A stretch of 39,232 nucleotides of DNA from Atkinsonella hypoxylon (Eukaryota > Ascomycota > Sordariomycetes > Hypocreales > Clavicipitaceae), in NCBI GenBank assembly GCA_000729835.1, contig JFHB01000262.1, positions 1 through 39,232 on the forward strand. The letters run 5' to 3'. Made by a program: the position numbers and the translations under genes. The notes under the pieces are model-generated. The model was not told where the DNA came from. It searched no databases and saw only the letters and a program-made list of their open reading frames with translations. This document shows, in pieces, positions 21,134 to 31,606 of this stretch. The stretch's first letter is position 1, and the number at the start of each line of letters is the position of its first letter.

Positions 21134-22691
21134 ATGCAAAAGGTCAAGTCCATCTTGCCATCATGGGACACCACCAAGACCCAGAGCAAGAAGGGCTTCG
21201 ACAAAGCATGGGGCTTGCTTGATAAGCTCGGTGCCCCAGTCAACAGATGGACGAACAAAATCGGCAGCGAGGCATTTTGGCCCACGACTCTTGATAAGGA
21301 GAGCTACAAGGCAGCTCGAATTCTCAGGTCGTTCTGCAGTGCGTGAAACACTGTTGGCTCACTTACCACCTATACTAACACTTCCCGCAGAGGACGGATT
21401 CTATACCGAAGAGGAGCAATTGACTAGCCCAGATGGCCCGCAGAAAGCACCGAAAGTCCTCAAGAAAATCCCGCAGAAAGTCGTAGAGAATGCAGTCGGC
21501 CTCGCGATTTTCACCACGATGCGCACTGGCCTATGGGTTTCCGGCGCCGGCGGTTCCGGAGTGCTCGTTGCTCGACGGGAAGATGGAACGTGGTCACCAC
21601 CGTCTGGAATCATGCTTCACACAGCAGGTCTCGGGTTCCTCATCGGTGTCGACATATACGACTGCGTGCTCGTCATCAATAACCGCAAAGCACTCGAGTC
21701 GTTCACCAAGATTCGAGCCACGGTAGGCGGAGAGATAAGCGCCGTCGCCGGCCCTGTAGGCGTCGGTGGCCTGCTCGAGAACGACGGAAAGTGGAAGCAG
21801 GCTAATCGGCCTGTCTTTACGTACTTGAAGTCTCGAGGCTTCTACGCCGGCGTCCAAGTCGACGGGACAGTGGTCATAGAGCGAACGGATGAAAATGCGC
21901 GATTCTACGGGGAAAAGATTGGCGTTGCTGACATATTGGCTGGCAAGGTCCGGCATGTCCCGCCCGAGGTGAGAGTCCTAGCCGAGACATTGAAGGCAGC
22001 GGAAGGCAAGAGTGATGTGGATGGCGCCATCCTGGACGAGTTGGACGCGCAGGTAGCCCCTGGGGATCTGACGATCGACGACCCAGATGAGAAGCTATTT
22101 GGTATCCCCGAGGCAGACGATCCTGATCCATTCGGCGTACACGCTCTTGAGAAGGAAGGCCTGGAGATTGTCGAGGCGGGCACGCGTCATCGACCGTCTA
22201 GCCTTCAGTTCGAGTACAACCCGAGCCCGTCGAGTCCGATATATGCTAGGTTGAATCGGAGAAGTGTGCACCACTCCGGAAGTCCGCTGAGCTCGAAGGC
22301 TCCCACACCCCCGTGGGGTCGGAGGCGATACACAATAAACTGGCACTATGCTTCATCGGATGCAGGTACGCAGACAGGCGATGACGGTTTCGTAACGAGA
22401 GTGCCTTCCCAGGCCAACGGGTTCTTCGTCCGGCAGGATGTACAGCAACAGCATGAAGTACGGGAGATTAGAAACGGATGTGGTGTGGAAGACGGAGAGG
22501 CGGCTGCTTTCGTGAACGAGGTTATGAAGGGACATGCTTTGGAGCAAAATGATGGCGTTGCAGGTGGTGTTGATCTTAGCATTCATACGGGATTGGAGAA
22601 AGTAGGGGACAAGGGAGATGGGGAAGCTGACGTACATGAGACAGCTTCGAAGCCACCGGCTCTGGTGCCACCAGCGTTGCCGGCGAGGTAG
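21134..22691 (+). CDS. SYLF-domain (Ysc84/DUF500) lipid-binding protein
   Basis: Protein with a SYLF domain, a phosphoinositide-binding module found in yeast Ysc84/Lsb3 and human SH3YL1 and linked to actin and endocytosis. Model: join(21134..21338,21391..22691), 501 aa. The intron (TACTAAC-like branch CTATACTAACA, CAG acceptor) restores RSFCKDGFYTEEE. The SYLF domain covers about residues 40-280, with family blocks WVSGAGGSGVLVARREDG, MLHTAGLGFLIGVDIYD and VGGEISAVAGPVGVGG. The C-terminal ~220 residues are low-complexity, acidic and Ser/Pro-rich. No SH3 domain is visible, unlike Ysc84, so this is one of the SYLF-only fungal forms. Function in this organism is inferred from the domain only. 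Confidence 0.88.
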
Positions 22692-23821
22692 CTGCCGTGA
22701 TCTGGTTATGTTTATGCAGATTTTCAGGAGCGTCACCGAGGAGAGTTTTTTTTTTCACACGTTGAAGCCGTGTCGAGGCATCTTATGTGTGCATGCTGTG
22801 GCCTTGCTCCTGAATTGCGATTCCTATACACCCAACACATGTCACACCATCTGCGACGTGCCAAGCAAAGATGAGGGACCCGGGGAAATTGACCACCAAA
22901 GAGCATAAGGAAAAAAAAAAAAGGAGAAAAAAGAAGAGAAAAATAATAATAAAAAGACGTGCAACACCAGGTATTCGCTGGTCGTCACCGACCCAACTAC
23001 TAATCTGGCGCTCGCCTGTTTTTCTATCGGAGATCGGACGGGATCCAGAATTCTCAGGCGGCTGTGGTCGCACGTGCTTGGTGTAGGGAGATATTTTGGT
23101 TATAAATCTTGGGTAGATGGGAATCTCGCGCTTTGTGAGGGTCTGCTCTGATCAATTGGGTGCATGTACTTTGTATAACTGCCTCGATTGCAGTTCTTAG
23201 CTGGGTATTGACCGCATATATCAACCGCACACTGCAATATTGTACATTGTATCCTATATTCGCACTGCGAAACATTTTATGTAGGATTCCTATATGTTGA
23301 CTTTTTTAAAAGTAAGATACACTAAGACACCCTTATTTGCGCTATCAAAATTCCTGCATTTGGGACTTGTATTAAAAGAATCGCACTTGCGCAACACACT
23401 TCCTCGCCAAGGCCACGTGACCGCGCATGGCTCCCTGTCAGATGCGACTTTCTCCGAAGATGCATCCAACTCCGAGCGTATCAAACCCGGCACGTGACGA
23501 GTGCGAGTAATACCATCTAGTTCCTGTTGTTTCCCACCCACCATAGGTCACTGTGCAGCACTACATGAAGGATGAACGACGACCTACCAACTGCGACTGC
23601 GGTCTCGACAGTACTTGGTATTTGCGGTTGGAAGCAGCCGAAGACTGGCTCGTCACCGTCACTTTGTATGCGAGCTGCCCTCCGTATCGCAGGATTTGCC
23701 ACGAAAATGTGTCTGTTATTCTCCAACGAATTTACATCTTCTTACAGTGCCGTGCACCTCCGTTCAGCGTCCACTCATACCATAACTACCACCACTCCCA
23801 GTTTGTCAATCTCAGGCTTCT
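22692..23821. other. Intergenic region with purine-rich tract
   Basis: Contains a T run at about 22746-22755 and an A/G-rich tract at about 22908-22957. Open frames such as 23294-23497 and 23553-23880 lack motifs, and the latter partly overlap the 3' end of the minus-strand gene that ends at 23822. Confidence 0.45.
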
Positions 23822-24428
23822 TTAGAAGTACTCTTTCACACCGCCCTTCTCGATATACCACCATTCGCCTTCACGCATGACTTTCCTCTTCCTCTTCTTC
23901 AGAGGGTCATAGATGGTCCAGTTTGTTGTGTCCACCTCGGCCTTCGAGGGCTTCCATGAGTCCCTGGAGCTACTGCTGGCAGTGGCACGGGCACGGGCTC
24001 TTTGGCTGTACTCTAGCAGCCCGTTTATGTGTACATGCCCGGATATAATCCTTTGCTCACCGGCATAAAATCTGACGCTGAGAACATGGGAGTGGGAGCT
24101 GACAGTATGGGACTGATGAGCCTTTGCCCCACTGGTTTGAATTTGGTTAGTTCGTTCTAATAATGCGAGTTGTAGGACAATCTGGGTGCCAACACTTACT
24201 TGATTGACATCCCAGTGACAGCCGGGTACTATGCCATAGTTACTATACGCTTTACAAACGAAATCCCGGTCTGTTATGCACAGAACTTACATCCATTTGG
24301 ACAGCAGACTCTGCAGCGTTCAAGGCACCCATCCAAAGATCCCCTGTTATCGGATTTTCATGGACGACATGAGACTTGCCGACACTGCCTACCTGCACAA
24401 GAGCTTTTATCAGTGCTCTAGAAGCCAT
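23822..24428 (-). CDS. Unrecognised short multi-exon gene, possibly 5'-truncated
   Basis: I do not recognise the family. Model: complement(join(23822..24131,24200..24228,24291..24428)), 158 aa. It is supported by two introns of 62 and 68 nt with strong GTAAGT donors, branch-like sites (ACTAAC in the second) and TAG/CAG acceptors, all in compatible phase. The central exon is only 29 nt. The first exon contains VGKSHVVHENPITGDLWMGA. The last exon has a His/Ser-rich segment, an Arg/Ala/Ser linker, a basic KKRKRKVMR stretch that could be a nuclear signal, and an aromatic end (EGEWWYIEKGG..EYF). The frame stays open upstream of the ATG at 24428 to about 24509 with plausible protein (ISKKFPELITSTIA), so the real start may be further 5', in AT-rich DNA that looks decayed. 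It could be an intact small gene or the remnant of a larger one. Confidence 0.45.
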
Positions 24429-24509
24429 AGCGATAGTGGAGGTAATGAGCTCCGGAAATTTTTTCGAGATGGTAAGTAAATTAAGAAGGTTCAATAATAG
24501 ATGCTGCAA

Positions 24510-26022
24510 TGTGCCAAAACTTGATAATCGTTGATTTGAGATTTACATTTGCCTGTTCGATAGTCTGGCTAATAACTAGATATATATATTGGATCCATGC
24601 ACATGAACCCCCTGAGCAGACCAGTCCACTTCTATGAAATGATTGGTTTACTTTAGCCCTGCCATTTGTACCAGACTCATGATTATCTGCGTACGAATAC
24701 TTTGTTGACCTGCTCAATTGATAGGGGTACAAATGGTGATGAGAAAATTGAAGTAACTTCCGCCGGATTACCTTACAGATAGGGCGCTTACGGCAGCCCC
24801 ATGACTATTTGAAACGTGCCTTCCCAAGGGCAGCTGCCGCCCATCTACATGCTGCCCTATCACCAATATTGTCTTGGACTTTGTTGCTTAATTTAGTAAT
24901 ATTTTGCGTGCAGAATAGGCAAGGTTTTGTTACAGATTGACAGCGGCGCTTAACGAGCATTCTCACAATAGGCAGAGAAATATTAAGCTCTATTTGACTA
25001 AGGCGCAAAATCGCCACGGGTCGTTTTGGGTCCAGGGAAGAAAACCCCCAGCTACCCGTTTTGAAGACCAGTATGTGGTACCCCAGAAGACCTGTATTCT
25101 GAAACAGATCTAGGCCGGTATTCATATAAGAACTGCACATATAAAAGCCAATAGTCCATAGATATGGCTGAATAATTAGTATAACTACTATTATACTACT
25201 TACTATACTACTTTATCAAGTGAAATAAGAAGTATTCAAGCTATTTTGGGAGAATCAAGGGAATATAGCACTAATGCACTCAAAGATGTGATAACTTGAT
25301 TGGATTTTTCTCTTTATCTAGGAAGAGGAAGCCGAAGATATCTGTTTAAGGACTATAAGGCTACAGATGTAGCTACCACACCAGCCCCCTGGCTCAAGGG
25401 GGAAACCTCGACTGACCTTTACTATATTACGCATTGAGCCATTTTGAGGTACCTTTTATTTCTATGGTTTAATTCGCCCTTACCCTGTCGGTGGGTACAT
25501 TGGTTGTCGCCAAAAAGGCGACGTGGCCACGCCACACTAAATGTTCGGTTGGGGTGAAGAAAATCACGACCCTCGGTTCACTGAGACTGGGTGAGCCGAG
25601 GGAATCGTGTAAGTTTTCACCCGCGTGACCGAATCTGCGGGGCCAATCAGAGGCGCGTACCTCGTACGCATTGATTCTAACAAGCTAAATATATAAATAA
25701 AAATTATGAAGTGGGCGCGTGCGGGCAGTTAAAAGGGCCTGCTAAAATATTACAGGTATCCGTGGGCACCCGTAATCTACCTAGGCAGTTTATTACTTGT
25801 CAAAATTTTAACCGCGCGCTTCGGTGAATACAATGTCTCGTCGGCCCAAGCTACATTTAAGCGCCTAATGTAGTGGGGAATGGTAAATTAGGGCGGCTCG
25901 GCTGATCAGATGCCGTACATCCGATCCTTGCCAAGACAGGAGTTCGATTAGTATTTATAAATTTCGACAGCAAGTCGCCACAAAGATAGGAGCAAGACGT
26001 CTGCTTCATTTTAATTCCGATA
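24510..26022. mobile_element. AT-rich region of probable decayed repeat DNA
   Basis: About 1.4 kb clearly richer in A/T than its surroundings and without credible genes. Signs are TA-rich short repeats at 25178-25213 and a cluster of hairpins at 25385-25669. Open frames such as 24805-25140 and 24481-24732 show no domain. The pattern resembles a transposon remnant mutated by RIP (repeat-induced C-to-T change), but no transposase, reverse transcriptase or target-site duplication can be shown, so this is inference. Confidence 0.35.
25544..25633. repeat. Imperfect ~90-bp inverted repeat (hairpin)
   Basis: Nested complementary arms: TTCGGT (25544-25549) with ACCGAA (25628-25633); GGGTGAA (25552-25558) with TTCACCC (25616-25622); and CCCTCGGTTCAC (25570-25581) with GTGAGCCGAGGG (25591-25602, one G-T type mismatch). 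The loop is 9 nt. It is GC-rich inside an otherwise AT-rich stretch. Confidence 0.8.
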
Positions 26023-27622
26023 ATGTCTTCGCGATTGGCTCTCCATCTTGCAAATGCAATATCGCGCCGGATGTCAATACTCTCACGACGATTCTCCAAA
26101 TCATCCCAGTCATCACCGCCGCGCAAATTTCCGTCCACGGGATTTGAGTTGATCGATCCGTCGGACAAGGTTGAAGAAGAGCGACTTCCCTTCTACAACA
26201 AGGATGAATACTACCCCATGAAAATCGGCGATGTGGTATATGGCTACTACCAGGTAGTCGCGAAGCTGGGTTACGGCACAACCTCAACCGTATGGCTCGC
26301 GCGCGATTTGAGGTGACATCTGCGGTCCCGCTACCCTTTACCATACCGGAGTGCCCTTGTCTCCCATCCTTGCCATCTGCTGGTATGCTCTGTTTGCTGA
26401 CTTTCTATTGTCTTTGATTTAGAAACCAGAAATACTGGGCTTTGAAGGTGCATGTAAATTCTTTGAAGTGGAATGTCGAATTGGCTGTCTATCGGCATTT
26501 GGCGCAACACACGGACGATCATCCCGGCCGGAAACATGTTCGAGAATTTCACGACTCATTCAAGCTTAAGGGTCCGAACGGTGATCATGAAGTCTTTGTC
26601 ATGTCACCTCTGGGTATGAGCCTGAGAAGTCTGCAGGAGATCCAGAAAGGCGGTGTCTTTGGCGAACTGCTTGTTGTAGGTGCGCTCTCGCAAGCTTTTC
26701 TGGCGTTGGACTTCCTTCACGAAGCGGGTGTCATCCATACTGGTACGTCAATAGGGGTATCTCCAGATCGCAGCAATCGCAATTACCTTATACCATTTGA
26801 ATACCATTTGAAGTTGCGCAGCTGATTAGCAAACTACCAGATGCTCACTCTGACAATCTCCTGATTGGTATTGTGGACGAGTCGATTTATACCAAGGTGG
26901 AAGAAACCGAGATCCAGAAGCCATCGCCCCGCAAGGTTGTTGGCGATACGGTCACTCAGGTCTCTCAATACATGCTGGGTGGCAAAGGCCCTCTCATCCT
27001 CTGTGATTTGGGGCAAGCACGAATTGGTTGCGAGCAAGTTGGCAATGCTATGCCTGTACCTTATCGGGCCCCAGAAGTGATTCTCAATATGCCGTGGGGA
27101 AAAAGCGTAGATGGCTGGAGTATGGGTCTTCTGGTATGAAACAACATCTCTTCCTATATATGTACTCTTATCTAACGGACTGCATGTGTCTGTACCTAGG
27201 CCTGGGACCTTCTTAGAGGAGAGAGCCTTTTCAAGGTGTACGACCATGAACGTCAGGAGCTAAATGACGCTCACCATCTCGCAGCTATAACAGCACTTAT
27301 TGGTCCCCCGCCTCCGGAGTTACTGCACAACAGCGAATGTTCACGCAAATATTGGCATGAAGACGGTAAGTGGACAAATTTGTGTCTATTGACAACTGCT
27401 AACACATGCTTTCTCGCACCAGGCGAATGGAAAGGCCCTGTCCCTTTACCAACGAAGACGAATTTTGAGTCCCTTGCGAGTAACATTCCAGGACTAGATA
27501 AAGAAAATTTTGTCAATTTTATGGAATGTTTCATCGCATGGCTTCCTAGCGATCGACTTACATGCCTGCAGGGTTATTTTCACCCTTGGCTCAAGACCAA
27601 ACGAGACATGTTTGCGAAATGA
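26023..27622 (+). CDS. SRPK-like protein kinase with divergent catalytic loop
   Basis: Ser/Thr kinase of the SRPK type (SR-protein kinases). Fungi often carry many divergent SRPK-like paralogues. Model: join(26023..26312,26423..26742,26841..27133,27200..27365,27423..27622), 422 aa, with all phases consistent. Before the kinase domain is VEEERLPFYNKDEYYPMKIG, a segment typical of SRPKs. The glycine loop is LGYGTTSTVW and the ATP-binding Lys is in YWALKVHV. The catalytic loop, rebuilt over intron 2, reads HTDAHSDNLL instead of HTDIKPDN, so the Asp is kept but the usual Lys is His. DFG is replaced by DLG (LCDLGQAR), the APE-like motif is YRAPEV, and the usual SRPK spacer is reduced to about 50 residues. 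The N-terminal ~35 residues are basic and Ser/Arg-rich and could be a mitochondrial presequence. Activity is uncertain. Confidence 0.85.
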
Positions 27623-29185
27623 ATATGTAATCAATGCCGCCTCGGACTCTTCCAAAGGACCTGCTGATTAGAAGAATAACTTAATGAGGCTGCTGTGATA
27701 GATGGTCGAGTGATGGTAAAATAGGATTCTTACACAAGCAGATTAAGACAACGATGAAGAACGCAGCTTATTTTCGTGTAAAATATACAACAGACTCAGT
27801 CCGGTCCTCTCGATTCTATGGGCGATGCGCCAGCATGCGAACCTTGGTGCTGCTTAGACATATGGAGGAAATTGGCAGAGAGCTCCGTCTTATGTATCAA
27901 GGCAAAGACCAGCCAGTGATTCCTCACATCAAACGTCTCTTCATCAAGCCCGTTATGTTGCACAAAGACGCAGTCCAAAGTCAATCCGATTCCGCGTGCC
28001 GCGACTGGAAATCGTAGTCCGAGCGTTCCCGGATTGTTCAGTTGGTAATTAACTAACTACCTGGGTACCTAGGTAGTTGATGTGTGATCGTCGTGTCTTG
28101 CGAGACCGCCACTGTCTCCACTTTTCAGAGCTCCTCCTCTCTTTGAGCCTATCATTTCGGTCGCGAAGATCAGATAATTTTTTTTCATCCTCCTTCACCT
28201 CTCCAGGACCTTGCTTGGTGAACACAATATCGTCTTGATGACATGACCACTGCAAGCTGCGCAGGATGCAGCACAATAATCTGCAATGGTAGAAGACCTC
28301 CGGTAGGTCACGTATGGCTTCGTTTTCCTCCATTTTCTTTTATCCTTTCCTTCCTTCCCGCAGCACCCCATGGCCAGCCGCTCCTGTTTCTGCCAACGAG
28401 TCTTCCTTGGAAGTCTTCCTCAACCGGTGCGTTTTGCGCTGTTTGAATGAAGTGGGCTGGCCCGCTGGACAAGATCTTCGTTTATAACAGACGATTGTTT
28501 TGTTTCCGGTGCTGCAAGATAAGATTGGACCATCATAGTCCGTGCCTATCTGCCCGTCATTATCTTTAGATGAGGACTTGGGCTCTACGTAGGCGTGGCT
28601 CCCAGAGCGCCGACATGTTTGAACGCAGCGCGCATGCGCACGCGCAACGCTTCTCCTCATTTGTACATCACAGAAGGTATGGAGGCCGCGAGAAAATCAT
28701 GGATCGACAGAGCTGTTTACCAAAGCCATGTCGTGCTCCGCTGGTAGCTTTGTCAACCCGGGGATTATTAATCAAGTACCAGAATCAGAAGTGAATGCAA
28801 TGTCGAAGAGCAGCGCGCCATGTTCGACTTTTGTGACTCTGTGACTCTGTGACTCTGACTTTGACTCTGACTCTGTGACCACAACGTGAGAAACTACAAC
28901 AACACTCATAGCCAGGCTGAAAATCACTTGACCTTAACAGTAGCCCAACGGTTATTGCGCAATTCGCATTTGGCATCCCATTTCACACAATTCCTAGTAG
29001 TTGTCGACGTGGCGGCATCGCGTCGAAATTGTTTCAAGCTGTCTCTCGCCAAGTACGTCATCGGTCGTCAACTGAAGTGCATCCCACCGCCACCAGCCGT
29101 AACCAGCTGCACAGCCATTTAGCTTAGCTGTCTTTCACCTCTTCTGTAGTAAACTGACCGTGCGTCTAAAGGAAACTGAGCGCCC
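27623..29185. other. Intergenic region upstream of malic enzyme
   Basis: About 1.56 kb. Contains a short tandem repeat of TGTGACTC/TGACTC at 28832-28879. Open frames at 27754-28017, 28049-28333 and 28340-28660 have no motif and irregular composition. I see no gene. Confidence 0.5.
28832..28879. repeat. (TGTGACTC)/(TGACTC)n tandem repeat
   Basis: Degenerate units of TGTGACTC and TGACTC in tandem, read directly. TGACTC is also the core recognised by Gcn4/CpcA-type bZIP factors, so the array could act as a binding cluster; this is only a sequence resemblance. Confidence 0.85.
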
Positions 29186-31290
29186 ATGTCATCAAACAAG
29201 TCTTCCAAGTTCGCCCATCTACCCCTCAGCACTCATGGTCCCATCGAATGTGCCTTGTCCGGCACTGCGCTCCTGAACACACCATACTTGAACAAGGGAT
29301 CGGCATTCCCGGCACAAGAACGTCGCGACTTCAATTTGACAGGCCTACTTCCTCAGAACGTACAGACACTCGACGAGCAAGTCAAGCGGGCGCATCAGCA
29401 GTACCTAAGTCGTCCAGATGACTTGGCCAAGAACACATTCCTTGCTTCCCTCAAGGAGCAAAATGAAGTCTTGTACTACAAAGTAAATACAGTCCTTGGT
29501 TTTTGATTTCCCGAATGATACATCCTCTTCCATGGCTGACTTTTATGTAAAGCTTCTACAGGCTCATCTGAAGGACATGTTCAGCGTAGTATATACACCA
29601 ACCGAAGGTGATGCCATACAGCAATTTTCAAGGCTCTTTCGAAGGCCAGAAGGTTGTTTCCTGAACATACAAGATCTCGATCGCGTGGACCAAGATATTG
29701 CAGCCTGGGGTCGTGAAGATGATGTCGATTATATTGTCGTAACTGGTTCGTTCTGCCGTCTTGGTTTGGTTGTATTCTCTGTCATGCGTTTTGCATGCCT
29801 GCTACTCTATCCCGCAGAGCTTTCGCATTTGCTGATGCCTCAACAGATGGGGAAGAGATTTTAGGCATCGGCGACCAAGGCGTCGGCGGTATCCTCATAT
29901 CTGTAGCCAAGCTCGTCCTCGCAACACTCTGTGCTGGTGTCCATCCGAATCGATGCCTGCCCGTTGTGCTGGATTGTGGGACAGACAATGAAGAGCTGCT
30001 CCAGGATGATTTATATCTTGGTTTGAGAGAGAAGCGTGTACGCGGCAAGCGATATGATGACTTTGTCGATAAGTTCGTGCAGGCCGCCCGGAAATATTAT
30101 CCCAAAGCATATATACACTTTGAGGACTTTGGCCTCTCCAACGGTAAGGGCAACACATGGCAACCACATCTATCTTGCAACCCCTTTTCTGATACCTTGT
30201 TTCTGCCGAAATCAGCGAGACGACTTTTAGACACATACCGACCCAAGATGGCATGTTTTAACGATGACGTCCAAGGCACCGGGTGCGTGACCCTCGCCGC
30301 CATTATGGCAGGCCTCCATGTTGGCGGGCAGAAACTCTCAGACATACGCATGGTGGTCTTTGGCGCAGGGAGTGCCGGCGTTGGCATCGCAGATCAGGTT
30401 CGCGATGCAATTGCCACAGAGGGAAACATTTCCCACGAAGAGGCTACCAAGCGAATATGGTAAACGTCCCGTTCATAGCCAGCATCTTTTGACCGTCTTT
30501 CAGCCCGGTGACTGACCAAGAGGATAGGCTAATCGACCGACCCGGCCTACTCACCACCAAGGCTGATGTCTCTGAAGCTCAGAAAGCCTTCGTCAAGGAC
30601 GCATCCTCCTGGACCGACAAGAGAACCGACCTCCTTTCCGTCATTCAGGAAGTCAAGCCAAACGTCCTTATCGGCACATCCACCGTCCCAGGCGCATTCA
30701 CCCAAGATGTCGTTACGGCCATGGCCAAAAACACTGCTCGTCCCATCATCATGCCCCTTTCAAATCCTACCAGATTACACGAAGCAAAGCCACATGACAT
30801 CCTGCATTGGACGGACGGCAAGGCTCTCTGTGCTACGGGATCGCCCTTCGACCCTGTCACAGGACCATGGGGACATGAAGGCAGGGACGTAACCATCGAG
30901 ATGGCAGAGTGCAACAACTCGGTCGTCTTCCCTGGTATCGGACTAGGCTGTATCCTATCTCGTGCCAAGCTGCTTACAGACAAGATGCTAGTCGCGGCCG
31001 TCCAGGCGGTTGCTTCGGTGAGTCCCGCACTCAAGGATCCTACCGCTCCGTTGTTGCCAGACGTGGAACAAGTGAGGGCTGTAAGTCTCCAGGTAGCAAA
31101 GGGGATTATCAAGGCTGCCCTGGAAGAAAATGTTGCTTCGCAGCCATGCATTCCCTCCGATGACCAAGATCTTGAGAAGTGGATCAAGGTGCAGATGTGG
31201 GATCCGGAATACCGGCCTTTGAGAAAAGTCAGTATGGAGGACGCGTCCAGAACAGCGAGGGGGAAAGCTGGGATAAGCCGGTACAGTTGA
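29186..31290 (+). CDS. Malic enzyme (oxidative decarboxylation of malate to pyruvate)
   Basis: Converts L-malate to pyruvate and CO2 while reducing NAD(P), feeding pyruvate and reducing power to metabolism. Model: join(29186..29482,29553..29745,29847..30143,30216..30459,30504..31290), 605 aa, a normal length. Family blocks in order are GLLPQNVQTLDEQ; the catalytic-Tyr motif VVYTPTEGD; DGEEILGIGDQGVGG (rebuilt over intron 2); the catalytic Lys region near RVRGKRYDDF; the metal-binding HFEDFGLSNARRLL (rebuilt over intron 3); CFNDDVQGTG; the cofactor loop GAGSAGVGIA; GTSTVPGAF; and PLSNPT. The N-terminus has no clear mitochondrial presequence. NAD versus NADP preference cannot be fixed from what I see. 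Intron 3 (30144-30215) is 72 nt with no in-frame stop, so its retention would add 24 residues inside the active-site region. Confidence 0.93.
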
Positions 31291-31606
31291 TAGAGTGCCT
31301 TGAGGTCGCAGTCTTGCGCAGACTGCTCGCAATGGAACGAGCGATTTGCTTTCTCAGACACAACGTGGCATAATGAGCTATGCACTATCCTGTAAACACA
31401 GACTATCAAATAGGATGTATTGAACTCAGAAGTAGAAAATCGAGCGCCTCTTTCCTCTAGACTCGGATCCCTAGGTACATTTGGTTGCGCCCTGATTGCA
31501 TAGCAAGGCATGGGTGCCTGCAAGTACACCAACGCCTCCCTTTCCCCATCCTTGCAACCGGCATGGAGCGGGCGATTCGAAAACGGGAACGAAGATCTCT
31601 TGTTCT
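31291..31606. other. Convergent 3' flanks of malic enzyme and MTC1
   Basis: Short spacer between two genes that converge tail to tail. It must hold both 3' UTRs or polyadenylation sites. No gene. Confidence 0.6.

Noticed and set aside
23553..23880. Plus-strand open frames of about 90-102 codons.
   Set aside because: They overlap each other and the 3' end of a better supported minus-strand gene, and have no motif.
24805..25140. A 111-codon minus-strand open frame.
   Set aside because: It lies in AT-rich, probably decayed repeat DNA, with no recognisable domain or splice context.
27754..28017. An 87-codon plus-strand open frame downstream of the kinase.
   Set aside because: No motif, no splice context, and a length that arises by chance in a 1.5 kb intergenic region.
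28832..28879. Tandem repeats here and at 34452-34520 as CRISPR-like arrays.
   Set aside because: The units are contiguous without spacers, and the genome is eukaryotic; they are microsatellites.
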